Positions 17,255 to 25,647 of a stretch of 64,000 bases of DNA are shown one piece after another. How positions within the stretch are numbered: the stretch's first letter is position 1; every line of letters starts with the position of its first letter. The position numbers were made by a program, and so were the translations under genes. Under the pieces are notes generated by a model. The model was given only the letters and a program-made list of their open reading frames with translations. It was not told the origin of the DNA and did not search any database. Origin of the DNA: an uncultured Bacteroidaceae bacterium (GTDB taxonomy: Bacteria > Bacteroidota > Bacteroidia > Bacteroidales > Bacteroidaceae); NCBI GenBank assembly GCA_944320955.1, contig CALUJL010000002.1, forward strand, positions 114,060 through 178,059, in the 5' to 3' direction.

Positions 17255-19087
17255 ATGAAGAAACAGAATTCCTTACGCGTTGCGCTGATGTGCGGCGTTG
17301 CGGGCGGCTTGCTGCTTGCTTCCTGTACGGACAGCGACTACGATCTGAGCAAAGACATCGATCTTACGATGGGACTCGGCAGCCAGGGCCTGGCCCTGAA
17401 GCTGGGAAGCACCCAGAACGTCTACCTCCGCGACTTTTTCACCGTGGACGACAGCGAAATGCTCGACACTCTGGGCAGCGGGATGTACTACCTGATCCAG
17501 GACGGGCAGGCCTCCGTGCCGGTAGACGTGAATGAAATCGCGCAGACCGACGACATTTTCAACGTAGACCTGAATGCCGACATCGATGTGCTCTCGGGCG
17601 GGACGCTTGTCCCGGCGGGCGACGTGGAGGCCACCGGCGTGACGGCCTCCGAGCCCGTCAAGGTAAACCTGAAGGACATCCCGGAGGAAATCCTCAGCAT
17701 ACGCCGCGTTTCCCCCGAAGACCCCATCGAGATGTCCATCGAGCTGATAGTGGACCAGCCGGGCCGGGCAGCATTCGGCCTGAAAGAGATGCGCGACATG
17801 AAGATAGAATTCCCCTCCTATATCTATTCTTCACAGTATGAAGAGGGAACGCATACCATATCGGTTCCCGACAGTACCTTCTCCGGCGACCGCAGCTTCC
17901 GCATCAGTGGCATTATGGCCGACTCGATAGTGATGGGCGGCAGCGACGCCTTTGGGCAGGAAGTGGTGGGCGGCACGCTCATGACGCCCGATGACGAGGT
18001 GGAAAACATCACCATGACCGGCACTTTCGTCCTCACCAACGGCACGGAAATCCAGCTGGGCGCCGACGAGAGGGTAGGCATCCGCCTGAGCATCGCCATC
18101 AGCAGCATCCGCACCGGTGAGATCACCGGACAGGTTTCCCCCACCATCGAGCCCGACATCGAGCCCATCGACATCAGCTCCGACCTGCCCGACTTCCTGC
18201 AGGACGAGAGCGTTTCGCTCCACATGACCAACCCCACCATCCGTTTCGACGTGCAGGGCGAAGGGCTTCCCGTGCCCCTTCTCTTCTGGGGACAGCTCGA
18301 CAGCCGCAAGAATACGGCTTCCGGCTCCGAATCCATCCTCCCCGCACCCGTGCGCGTGCCGATGCAAAACACGGTGGGCATACCCGAACGGGAAAACAGC
18401 AGCTTCTATTTCTACCAGGGCGACGCCCCTTTCGATCCTTCCTACAATGCCCGGGCCGAGAAGTATGAGGTGGAAAATCTCTCCAGCCTCATCGAAAAAC
18501 TCCCGGACTACATCGACGTCGACCTGGACGGCGGCAAGGTTTCGACCGATCTGGCCCAGTTGCACACGATCCAGCTGCCTACCCACGAATCCATCGTGCT
18601 GGACTATCAGGTACTGGTGCCCTTCCGTTTCTCGGGCGGCACGCAGATTATGTACACCGACTCCGTGGCCGACATGAACGAGGACCTGCAGGACTATTCG
18701 GCCGACTCCCTCTTTGTGACCGGAGTGGTAGAGAACCACATCCCGCTCGACCTTGTCCTGACTCTGGAGCCCCAGGGCTTGCCGGGATTCGACGGCGAGC
18801 GCCCCTCCCTGTCGCACCTGATCAGCGTAAACACGGTGGACATCCGTGCGGCGAAGAGCAGCGATGTGGCCAACAATGCCGAAGAGACTTCCTTCCGCAT
18901 AGCCCTTAAGATGAGCGACCCGCAGGCCGTCAAGCTGCTCGATGCGCTGGAGTTCCGCGTGCATGCAGCCTCCTCGGCCTCCGGCTCGCAGGAGCTCTCG
19001 TCGCGTCAGTATATGAAAATCAAGGACCTGCGCCTCCGTCTTGGCGGACAGATCGTGGGCGACTTCAACGACGACGACGATGAATAG
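17255..19087 (+). CDS. Bacteroidales envelope lipoprotein of unknown function
   Basis: 610 residues. Type II signal peptide with the lipobox LLLASC (Cys about 24), followed by TDSDYDLSKDIDL. The mature protein is a beta-rich, Asp/Thr/Ser-rich sequence with no catalytic motif I recognise, ending in an acidic tail FNDDDDE. It is followed 43 nt later by a DUF5723 outer-membrane protein, so the two probably form a surface complex. Third codon positions are strongly C-ending, unlike most plus-strand neighbours. Function unknown. Confidence 0.75.
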   Translation: MKKQNSLRVALMCGVAGGLLLASCTDSDYDLSKDIDLTMGLGSQGLALKLGSTQNVYLRDFFTVDDSEMLDTLGSGMYYLIQDGQASVPVDVNEIAQTDDIFNVDLNADIDVLSGGTLVPAGDVEATGVTASEPVKVNLKDIPEEILSIRRVSPEDPIEMSIELIVDQPGRAAFGLKEMRDMKIEFPSYIYSSQYEEGTHTISVPDSTFSGDRSFRISGIMADSIVMGGSDAFGQEVVGGTLMTPDDEVENITMTGTFVLTNGTEIQLGADERVGIRLSIAISSIRTGEITGQVSPTIEPDIEPIDISSDLPDFLQDESVSLHMTNPTIRFDVQGEGLPVPLLFWGQLDSRKNTASGSESILPAPVRVPMQNTVGIPERENSSFYFYQGDAPFDPSYNARAEKYEVENLSSLIEKLPDYIDVDLDGGKVSTDLAQLHTIQLPTHESIVLDYQVLVPFRFSGGTQIMYTDSVADMNEDLQDYSADSLFVTGVVENHIPLDLVLTLEPQGLPGFDGERPSLSHLISVNTVDIRAAKSSDVANNAEETSFRIALKMSDPQAVKLLDALEFRVHAASSASGSQELSSRQYMKIKDLRLRLGGQIVGDFNDDDDE

Positions 19088-19130
19088 AGAAAACCAACCT
19101 AATGTCTAAAGAAAAGCAACCGCATACGAT

Positions 19131-20546
19131 ATGAAAAACCAGATATTCACTGCCGCATTGGCCGTAGCCCTTTTGGCCGGGACCACGGCAGAAACCGCCG
19201 CCCAGGAGTTGCGTTCTTCCTACTTCATGAAGACCTCCACCTTCCGCCACCAGATCAATCCGGCGCTCTTGACCGAGACTTATACGGGAATGCCCTTCCT
19301 CGGCAATCTGAACATCGGTGCCCAGGGAAACGTAGGCCTGAAGAATTTCGTCTACAAGCTCGACGGAAATCCCAACTACGACCTCACCACTTTCATGAAT
19401 CCCGAAGTGAGCGCCTCCGAATTCCTCGGCGACCTGGGCGACAAGAACCGCATCAACATCCATCTGAATGAGAACATTTTCTCCACGGCCTTCTCCGCTT
19501 TCGGCGGTCTGAACCTCGTGGAACTGAACCTTCGCTCCAATACGCACGTCAATCTGCCCTACGAACTCTTCGAATTCATGAAGACCACGGGGTCCAAAGA
19601 CCACTATTCCCTGAAAGACCTCGGCGTACGTACGCAGAACTATGCCGAGCTGGCTTTCGGGCATTCGCGGGCCATCGACGAGAAGCTCCGCGTGGGTGCC
19701 AAGGTGAAGTTGCTCTTCGGACTGGCCTATGCCGACCTGAAAGCCGAGAATCTCGACCTCACGTTGACCGATGACGTATGGGCCATCGACGGCGACGTGC
19801 AGCTGAATGCCGCGCTCATGAAGACGAAGTTCTCCCATGAAGATGCCGACAAGAACAGCCCCGACGGGCGTCCGCGCGTCGAGGGGCTGGACGATTTCAA
19901 AGGCGGCCTCTCCGGTTTCGGACTGGGCTTCGACTTGGGCGCCACCTACCAGCTGAACGAAGACATCCTGCTCTCCGCTTCGCTCACCGACCTGGGCTTC
20001 ATCTCCTGGAGCGGCGTGCAGAAAGCCTCCTCGGCAGGCTCCTGGACGTTCGACGGCTTCGAGGATATCTATGCCGGCAGCGACAAAGGTCCGGACGACC
20101 GCTACATGATCGGCCAGCAGTTCGAGGACTTGGGCGACGATCTGGAAGAGATTTTCTCGGTTTACGACGACGGCGAGGGCAGCAAGACCACCGCTTTGGC
20201 CGCAACCCTCAACATCGGTGCCGAATACACCATGCCCTTCTACCGAAACCTCACCGCCGGTTTCCTCTACACGAGCCGCTTTGCCGGAACCTACTCCTTC
20301 CATCAGGGAATGCTGGCCGTGAATTGCCGTCCGCTCAGCTGGATCGAGGCATCTCTCAATACGTCCGTCTCCTCCACCGGCTGCTGCTTCGGCGGAATGC
20401 TGAGCTTCTATACGAAAGGCTTCAACTTCTTTATCGGTTCCGACCGCTTCCTCGGCAAGGTTTCCAAGGAGTTCATCCCGCTCAACAGCATGAATGCCAA
20501 CGTGGCGCTCGGCATCAGTTTCCCGTTGTCCAACAACAATTGGTAA
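19131..20546 (+). CDS. DUF5723-family putative outer-membrane beta-barrel protein
   Basis: 471 residues with a cleavable signal peptide (AALAVALLAGTTAETAAQ). The mature part starts ELRSSYFMKTSTFRHQINPALL and consists of alternating amphipathic strands with Gly/Asn/Asp turns, typical of DUF5723 barrels. It ends in an aromatic residue (SNNNW), as expected for an outer-membrane barrel. Co-transcribed with the upstream lipoprotein and closed by a strong terminator. Physiological role unknown; a porin-like or surface scaffold role is an inference. Confidence 0.8.
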   Translation: MKNQIFTAALAVALLAGTTAETAAQELRSSYFMKTSTFRHQINPALLTETYTGMPFLGNLNIGAQGNVGLKNFVYKLDGNPNYDLTTFMNPEVSASEFLGDLGDKNRINIHLNENIFSTAFSAFGGLNLVELNLRSNTHVNLPYELFEFMKTTGSKDHYSLKDLGVRTQNYAELAFGHSRAIDEKLRVGAKVKLLFGLAYADLKAENLDLTLTDDVWAIDGDVQLNAALMKTKFSHEDADKNSPDGRPRVEGLDDFKGGLSGFGLGFDLGATYQLNEDILLSASLTDLGFISWSGVQKASSAGSWTFDGFEDIYAGSDKGPDDRYMIGQQFEDLGDDLEEIFSVYDDGEGSKTTALAATLNIGAEYTMPFYRNLTAGFLYTSRFAGTYSFHQGMLAVNCRPLSWIEASLNTSVSSTGCCFGGMLSFYTKGFNFFIGSDRFLGKVSKEFIPLNSMNANVALGISFPLSNNNW

Positions 20547-20602
20547 ATCCTCCCTCCGCTTTTCCGTCATAAGGGCGGGGTAGTGGAGACCTGCATACGG
20601 CG

Positions 20603-20644
20603 CGCGGCGCAAATCATTCTTCGGGTTTGCGCCGCGTGTTTTTG
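20603..20644. terminator. Intrinsic terminator after DUF5723 gene
   Basis: Perfect 11-bp stem CGCGGCGCAAA/TTTGCGCCGCG (20603-20613, 20626-20636), then TGTTTTTG on the plus strand. Confidence 0.85.
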
Positions 20645-20705
20645 TGCCTTTGCCGGTTTGCCTAAGTGCGGTGGAGGATTTCCTGTACGGCAAATCCTGT
20701 TTTCT

Positions 20706-21575
20706 TCAGGAAGTTTTTCCGGCTTTCCCTTCTGCCTTTTGGGCCAGCTTCCGGATGTATTCGGGAAATGGGCAGGCGCTGCCTGCGCGGAAGAGCAGTC
20801 CGCTCTTTTGTGGGTGGCAGAGGGCGCGGAGCGCGGCCTGCGCCCCTTGGCGGGGAGTGCGGACGAAGGGGCGGAAGAGCAGGTCGGTCAGCGGGTCGAA
20901 CCAGCAGCCCATCCGGAGCATACCCGTGCTGACGACGCCCGGATCGGCCGCATGGAGGGCGATGCCCCGCCGGCGGTAGGCCTCGACGCGGCAGGCGGTT
21001 TCCACGAAGAGCAGCAGCTTCGAGTCGGCATAGGCCTGCAGCCGGCGGTAGGTGCCGCGGTATGTGCGGCTGCCGTCTTGTGCCGCGCGGGGCGGGAAGT
21101 GGCCGAAGCGGCACGTGAGCGATACGGTGTTGACCACGACGCCCCCCGGCGCCATCAGTTCCGCCATGTGGTCGCCCATGCGGAGCGCGCCGTAGCAGTT
21201 TGTGGCCAGGTTCGCCTCAATTCCTTCCGGGGTGAAGGCCAAGTGCGGGGCCATTGTGCCGGCATTGTTGACGAGGTGCGTGGGGCGCAGGCCGCTCCGC
21301 TTGAGCCGCTCGAAGAAAGTCTCGATACTTTCCGCACGGGCCACGTCCACTTCTTCCACCCATATCCCGCCTTTTCCTCCGGCGCGGCGGACTTCTCCCG
21401 CCGCCGCCTCGCCGCGCTCGCGGCTGCGGCAGGCCATGATGAGCCCGATGCCTGCCCCGTGCAGGGCCTTGCACAAGGCCAGTCCGATGCCGCCGTTGGC
21501 GCCGGTCACGACGACGAGCGCATCCCGCCCCAGGGCATTGCGCAGCTCCGTCTCTTCGGGTAGGCTACTTTTCAT
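20706..21575 (-). CDS. Short-chain dehydrogenase/reductase, candidate hydroxysteroid dehydrogenase (SDR-1)
   Basis: 289-residue SDR: TGANGGIG cofactor loop at 24-31, NNAG at 103-106, catalytic Ser152 (NTVSLT) and YADSK with Tyr182 and Lys186. It resembles the retinol-dehydrogenase-like branch (long insert before the active-site Tyr, LHAADPGVVSTG after it). It overlaps the upstream SDR-2 by 11 nt and is last in the SDR-2/OYE/5AR cluster, so a 3-oxo/3-hydroxysteroid oxidoreductase role is inferred from context only. The last ~16 codons lie over degenerate 22-bp repeat sequence. Confidence 0.8.
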   Translation of the reverse strand: MKSSLPEETELRNALGRDALVVVTGANGGIGLALCKALHGAGIGLIMACRSRERGEAAAGEVRRAGGKGGIWVEEVDVARAESIETFFERLKRSGLRPTHLVNNAGTMAPHLAFTPEGIEANLATNCYGALRMGDHMAELMAPGGVVVNTVSLTCRFGHFPPRAAQDGSRTYRGTYRRLQAYADSKLLLFVETACRVEAYRRRGIALHAADPGVVSTGMLRMGCWFDPLTDLLFRPFVRTPRQGAQAALRALCHPQKSGLLFRAGSACPFPEYIRKLAQKAEGKAGKTS

Positions 21576-22365
21576 AGCGATGTAGTTTCCTTTTCATGAA
21601 GAGTTGCAGCCGGGCGGGCATCAGGGCGAAGAGGGGAATCAGCAGGCGGTTGCCCCAACCGGGGATGTACTGCACCGGGCGCGGCCAGCGCCTGCGCAGC
21701 AACCGGCCGACAGCCTTGCGGGCCAGCCGCTCGGGACGCATGAGTATGCCCAGCCGCACCCCTATGTCCAGCCACCGGGGGCTGAGCCCGTAGAGCCCCG
21801 TGGCAATACCTCCGGGGCAAAGGCACAGCACGCGTACCCCGTAGGGCTGCATCTCCCGGGCCAGGGCACGGCTGAAAACGCGCAGGTATGCTTTCGTCCC
21901 GGCGTAGAGGGCGATGCCCGGAAAGGGGAGCCAGGCTGCGAGCGAGGCGAGATTGAGCACATATCCCTCGCCCCGCTCCTGCATCTTGCGGCCGAAAAGC
22001 TGGCAGAGCCGCGTGGGGGTAAGCACGTGGAGGTGGGCGAAGAGGCTCGTCCGCGGCCCGGAGGTGCGGGTCGCGTCGCAGAAGGAGAAGATGCCGGCGT
22101 CGTTGACGAGCAGGCCGACCGTCAGGCCTTGCTCCTCGCTCTCGCGGAAGAGCTGCCCGGCCGCATCGTCCTGCCCGAGGTCGATGCAGGTGGTGCGGCA
22201 CTGGCAGCCCCATTCGCTGCTTATCTCCCGGGCCGCCTCAGCCAGGGGGCCGGCCTCGTTGCTCACCAGCCAGAGGTCCCATCCGCGCCGGGCCAGTTCG
22301 CGGCAGAGGGCTTTCCCGATGCCGGAGCTGGCCCCGGTGACTAAAGCTATGCTCCTGTTTCCCAT
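21565..22365 (-). CDS. Short-chain dehydrogenase/reductase, candidate 3-beta-hydroxysteroid dehydrogenase (SDR-2)
   Basis: 266 residues. TGASSGIG at 10-17, NDAG at 88-91 (NNAG variant), Ser141 (NLASLAAW) and YAGTK with Tyr154/Lys158. It has a hydrophobic/basic C-terminal tail (LLIPLFALMPARLQLFMKRKLHRYEK) that may associate with the membrane, as in 17-beta-HSD12/DHRS-like proteins. It starts 4 nt after the stop of the OYE-type gene and overlaps SDR-1. Positioned next to a 5-alpha-reductase, a 3-beta-HSDH acting on 3-oxo steroids is the best guess; cofactor and stereochemistry are not determined. Confidence 0.82.
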   Translation of the reverse strand: MGNRSIALVTGASSGIGKALCRELARRGWDLWLVSNEAGPLAEAAREISSEWGCQCRTTCIDLGQDDAAGQLFRESEEQGLTVGLLVNDAGIFSFCDATRTSGPRTSLFAHLHVLTPTRLCQLFGRKMQERGEGYVLNLASLAAWLPFPGIALYAGTKAYLRVFSRALAREMQPYGVRVLCLCPGGIATGLYGLSPRWLDIGVRLGILMRPERLARKAVGRLLRRRWPRPVQYIPGWGNRLLIPLFALMPARLQLFMKRKLHRYEK

Positions 22366-22369
22366 AAGT

Positions 22370-23626
22370 CTATCGTCTCCCGGCCTCCTTCCGTTCGGCG
22401 CGTTCCAGTTCGCGCTGCAGGGCGGGGGGAAGGGTGCAGTGGCGGTGGCAGGCCATCTCCTGCGAGTACATGCGGGCTATGCAGTAGTTGGCGTGCGTGC
22501 AGGCGCAGCGTTCTTCGCCTTGGCGCAGGCGGTTGATGAAGTCGGGCTCGCAGATGAGCGCACGCGCCATCTGTACGGCCTCGAAGCCGCAGCCCAGCAC
22601 TTCCTCTATTTTGCTGCGGCTCACGAGACCGCCCACGTAGACGAGCGGCAGGCGCAGCGCCCGGCGGAATTGCAGCGCCTCGTCCAGGAAGTAGCCTTCG
22701 CAGAACGGGCGGTCGGGCACGAGGATACGGCCGAAGTGGCGGGCAAAGAAGCGGAACAGGCCTCTCTTCATATAATAGCTCATGGACCTGATGGGCATCG
22801 ACCCGCGCATCACCTCCATCGGGGCGCGGCTGACGAACCCGGCGCTCAGCACTAAGGCGTGTGCCCCCAGCCGTTCCAGTTCCGAGGCCACGCGCAGGCA
22901 GTCGGCGGTCTGCATGCCCGAGGAAAAGCCGTCGTGCATGTTGATTTTCACCAGCACCGCGAGGTCGCTTCCGGCTGCTTCCAGCGTGTTTTCGATGCAC
23001 ATCTGCATGAAACGCATGCGGTTTTCGAGCGTTCCCCCGTAGGCGTCGCGCCGGTGGTTGGTGTAGGGCGAGAGAAACTGGCTGATGAGATAGCCGTGCC
23101 CGGCATGGATTTCCACGGCATCGAAGCCTGCGTCGCGCGCCATGCGTACCGCTTCGCCGAAAGAGCGGGCCAGGGCAGGCAGTTCGCCGGCCCGCAGCCC
23201 GCGCACGAAGGTGGGCGAGTAGAGATTGAAGCCCGTGGAGGCGCTGACCGGGGTGCATCCGGCCATGGCGGGCTTCGACATGTTGCCGCAGTGTCCCAGC
23301 TGGATGGAGGCTTTCGCCCCGGCGCGGTGTATTTCGTCCGTAATCTCGCGCAAGGCGGGAACCACTTCGGGCCTCATCCACAGCTGGTGGGGGAAGGAGA
23401 GCCCGCTCCGGCAGACGGCGGCATAGGCCAGTGTGGTCATCCCGATGCCGCCCCGTGCCACGCTGGCGTGGTAGTCGCGGAGCATGGGGGTAGGTGCATT
23501 TCCCTGGCACATGCCCTCGAAGGCGGCCGAGCGTATGCTGCGGTTGCGCAGCGTGAGCGGCCCGAGGGTGACGGGGGTGAAGAGGAGTCCGGACGAAGCG
23601 TCCGGGGTAGGGGTCGGTTCTGTCAT
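22370..23626 (-). CDS. NADH:flavin oxidoreductase (Old Yellow Enzyme family), candidate delta-4 steroid 5-beta-reductase
   Basis: 418 residues. An OYE-type FMN TIM barrel with TPVTLGPLTLRNRSIRSA at the N-terminus, IQLGHCGNMSKP, and HAGHGYLISQFLSPYTN starting at residue 174. The C-terminus has the cysteine cluster seen in the [4Fe-4S] OYE branch, here CACTHANYC...AC...HC; relative to the common CxxCxxC spacing the middle ligand is Ala, with an extra Cys two residues upstream. It lacks the second NAD(P)-domain of BaiCD/BaiH, so it is the single-domain form. Next to a 5-alpha-reductase and SDRs, a 5-beta-reductase or related enone reductase is inferred. Confidence 0.82.
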   Translation of the reverse strand: MTEPTPTPDASSGLLFTPVTLGPLTLRNRSIRSAAFEGMCQGNAPTPMLRDYHASVARGGIGMTTLAYAAVCRSGLSFPHQLWMRPEVVPALREITDEIHRAGAKASIQLGHCGNMSKPAMAGCTPVSASTGFNLYSPTFVRGLRAGELPALARSFGEAVRMARDAGFDAVEIHAGHGYLISQFLSPYTNHRRDAYGGTLENRMRFMQMCIENTLEAAGSDLAVLVKINMHDGFSSGMQTADCLRVASELERLGAHALVLSAGFVSRAPMEVMRGSMPIRSMSYYMKRGLFRFFARHFGRILVPDRPFCEGYFLDEALQFRRALRLPLVYVGGLVSRSKIEEVLGCGFEAVQMARALICEPDFINRLRQGEERCACTHANYCIARMYSQEMACHRHCTLPPALQRELERAERKEAGRR

Positions 23627-23649
23627 GGTCTGATTCTTTTTTCGGGGCG

Positions 23650-23759
23650 TAAAGATACGAAAAGCGCTCCCCTTTTGCGAAAGGGCGGCAGCGTTTTCTT
23701 CCAAAAGTAGCAACGGTTTTCCCAAAAAGTACAGGGACTTTTTCTCAGAAGTCCGGCAG
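23650..23759. repeat. 22-bp tandem repeat array A4 (4-5 units)
   Basis: Units begin at 23672, 23694, 23716 and 23738 with a degenerate one at 23650. The last base abuts the stop codon of the minus-strand 5-alpha-reductase gene. It separates that gene from the OYE gene start, so it may modulate transcription between them. Confidence 0.85.
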
Positions 23760-24530
23760 TCAGTAGATAAAGGGGATGATGCGCTTGCGCCGTTCGCGGG
23801 TATATTCCTCGCCGAAGAGCTCGGTGTAGCGCCGGTGCGTGGCCGCTGCGCGGGGAATGAGGTTGGCCGCCGTCCAGAGGGCGAAGACCGCTCCTGCGAA
23901 GGACCACGTGAGCAGGGCAAAACCACACCATTCGATGAGTTCGCCCAGATAGTTGGCCGAGGCCACGTAGCGGAACATTCCGCCGCGGGGCAGGTAGTGG
24001 TTGCGGTCGCCCGGCCGGCGGAGGTGGCGGATGATGCGGTCCGAGTGCCAGTTGATGCCCATGCCTGCGAAGAACACGGCGGTGCCGATGATGAACCGCG
24101 GGTCGGCCAGCCAGTCGGGGGTGTAGCGGCCGTCGGGCGCGAGGTAGAAGATCCAGCCGCCCTGCATGAGGGCGTTGAGCAGATTGAAGAAGACTCCCAT
24201 GGCGACTATGCTGAGCGGCATGCGGCTCGCCCCGCGCAGGAGGAAGGGGAAGACAAAGGAGCGCTGGAAGTAGTGCAGCTCGAAGAGCAGGAAGAAGCAG
24301 AGCGGCGCGGCCTCCGCCCTGCGGGAGGAGCAGAGCCAGAGCGCGGCCATGGCCAGAAAGACGGGGCTCTCCATCAGGACCCATCCCCAGCGGTTGGGCA
24401 GGGTAGGCCCCCATCGGGGGTTGAACATGAGGCCGTAGCCGGCATTTACCTTCTGCAGCGCCACGAAGACCACTGCCGCCAGGGCGGTCATGGCGCAGAG
24501 GAACAGCTGGAAGAGTGAGTCGATGGGCAT
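23760..24530 (-). CDS. 3-oxo-5-alpha-steroid 4-dehydrogenase (steroid 5-alpha-reductase, SRD5A family)
   Basis: 256 residues, several TM segments, about the length of human SRD5A1/2 and strikingly similar to them over the C-terminal half. Examples are NWHSDRIIRHLRRPGD, LPRGGMFRYVASANYLGELI, EWCGFALLTWS and RRKRIIPFIY. Residues matching the mammalian active site: Glu54 in the LMESP segment (the QELP Glu) and Tyr87 in LHYFQRSFVFPF; the Gln before the Glu is Met here. It reduces the delta-4 double bond of 3-oxo steroids with NADPH. It lies 12 nt after the lptB stop codon on the same strand, and array A4 follows its stop. Confidence 0.93.
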   Translation of the reverse strand: MPIDSLFQLFLCAMTALAAVVFVALQKVNAGYGLMFNPRWGPTLPNRWGWVLMESPVFLAMAALWLCSSRRAEAAPLCFFLLFELHYFQRSFVFPFLLRGASRMPLSIVAMGVFFNLLNALMQGGWIFYLAPDGRYTPDWLADPRFIIGTAVFFAGMGINWHSDRIIRHLRRPGDRNHYLPRGGMFRYVASANYLGELIEWCGFALLTWSFAGAVFALWTAANLIPRAAATHRRYTELFGEEYTRERRKRIIPFIY

Positions 24531-24542
24531 GGGTCCCGCTTC

Positions 24543-25568
24543 TCAGATCTGGAAATCCTTCTTGCGCAGGACGAAGCTGCGGCCGAGGTATTTCTCTTTT
24601 ACGGTTTGGTTGTTGGCCAGTTCCTCGGGCGAGCCTTGGAAGAGGATGCGTCCCTCGAAGAGGAGGTAGGCGCGGTCGGTGATGGTGAGTGTCTCCGGGG
24701 CGTTGTGGTCGGTGATGAGGATTCCGATGTTGCGCTTCTTCAGATTCCAGACGATCTGCTGGATGTCTTCGACGGCTATGGGGTCTACTCCGGCAAACGG
24801 CTCGTCGAGCATGATAAACTTGGGGTCTATTGCCAGACAGCGGGCGATTTCCGTGCGCCGCCGCTCGCCGCCCGAGAGTTGGTCCCCGAGATTTTTGCGA
24901 ACCTTCTGGAGTCTGAATTCTTCAATCAGGCTTTCCAGTTTTTCGCGCTGGTAGTCTTTGGGTTTGCCGGTCATCTCCAGGACGGAGGCTATGTTGTCTT
25001 CCACAGTCATCTTGCGGAAAACGGAGGCCTCCTGCGCCAAATAGCCGATGCCGAAGCGCGCGCGTTTGTAGACGGGGTACTTCGTGATGTCGAGGTCGTC
25101 GAGGAAGATGCGTCCCTCGTTGGCCGTCACCAGCCCGGTGGTCATGTAGAAGGAGGTTGTCTTGCCGGCTCCGTTCGGCCCCAGCAGGCCTACGATTTCT
25201 CCCTGCCGCACGTTGATGGAGACGTGGCTTACGACGGTGCGCTTGCCGTACTTCTTCACCAGGTTTTCGGTGCGCAGCATCATCTTGTGGGGCGTGGCCC
25301 CGTCGCCTCCGGCGGGGGTGTCCCCGGTTTCCGGCGAGGGCTCTTCCGGCTGGCCGGCAGGTGTATCCGCTGTTTGCTTGTCCTTGCGGGAAAAAAGGTG
25401 CAGGACTTTTCGGAAAAAGTGCTGCCGCTTTTCGGCGGAAGGTGCAGGGCTTTTTCCGTTTTCTGCTGCCGCTTTTCCGGTTTCCTCCCCCGCGGCCGGG
25501 GCAGCGGCGGGGCGGCCGTCGGTAGAAGATTGGTCGGAAAACGTAGTAGATTGCTCGCGATTGTCCAT
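24543..25568 (-). CDS. lptB: LptB, LPS-export ABC ATPase with repeat-derived N-terminal extension
   Basis: 341 residues. The core LptB starts at [15 protein letters not shown] (residue 96) with Walker [26 protein letters not shown], Walker [12 protein letters not shown] and the H-loop TDHNAPETL. It energises LPS extraction by LptFG toward LptCAD. The first 95 residues are a Pro/Ala/Gln-rich, low-complexity extension not present in ordinary LptB. Codons about 25-62 coincide with 22-bp array A5, encoding [19 protein letters not shown]. Start at ATG 25568 since the -7 box lies at 25590-25597 and overlaps the only longer (TTG) start. If translation began at the internal ATG 25283, the repeat would be 5' UTR. 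Confidence 0.9.
   Translation of the reverse strand: MDNREQSTTFSDQSSTDGRPAAAPAAGEETGKAAAENGKSPAPSAEKRQHFFRKVLHLFSRKDKQTADTPAGQPEEPSPETGDTPAGGDGATPHKMMLRTENLVKKYGKRTVVSHVSINVRQGEIVGLLGPNGAGKTTSFYMTTGLVTANEGRIFLDDLDITKYPVYKRARFGIGYLAQEASVFRKMTVEDNIASVLEMTGKPKDYQREKLESLIEEFRLQKVRKNLGDQLSGGERRRTEIARCLAIDPKFIMLDEPFAGVDPIAVEDIQQIVWNLKKRNIGILITDHNAPETLTITDRAYLLFEGRILFQGSPEELANNQTVKEKYLGRSFVLRKKDFQI
25384..25493. repeat. 22-bp tandem repeat array A5 (5 units) inside lptB
   Basis: Units start at 25384, 25406, 25428, 25450 and 25472, all in-frame inside the N-terminal extension coding region. The clearest is CTTTTCGGAAAAAG plus TGCTGCCG at 25406. Confidence 0.88.
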
Positions 25569-25589
25569 ATCGGTGCCGGTTTTTTGCGG

Positions 25590-25597
25590 CAAATGTA
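25590..25597 (-). promoter_or_regulatory. Bacteroidetes -7 box for lptB
   Basis: Minus-strand TACATTTG about 22 nt before the lptB ATG, implying a very short 5' UTR. Confidence 0.65.
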
Positions 25598-25620
25598 CGA
25601 AGATATACGCACAAAATCGC

Positions 25621-25628
25621 TACTTTTG
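25621..25628 (+). promoter_or_regulatory. Bacteroidetes -7 box for mlaE-mlaF-sdaA
   Basis: TACTTTTG followed by C, 19 nt before the mlaE ATG and divergent from the lptB promoter. Confidence 0.7.
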
Positions 25629-25647
25629 CAGCAAAATCAGAAGGATA

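Noticed and set aside
20692..20757. A twelfth 22-bp array at the SDR-1 3' end
   Set aside because: Two units fit (20714 and 20736) but the third is out of phase; kept only as a remark on SDR-1.
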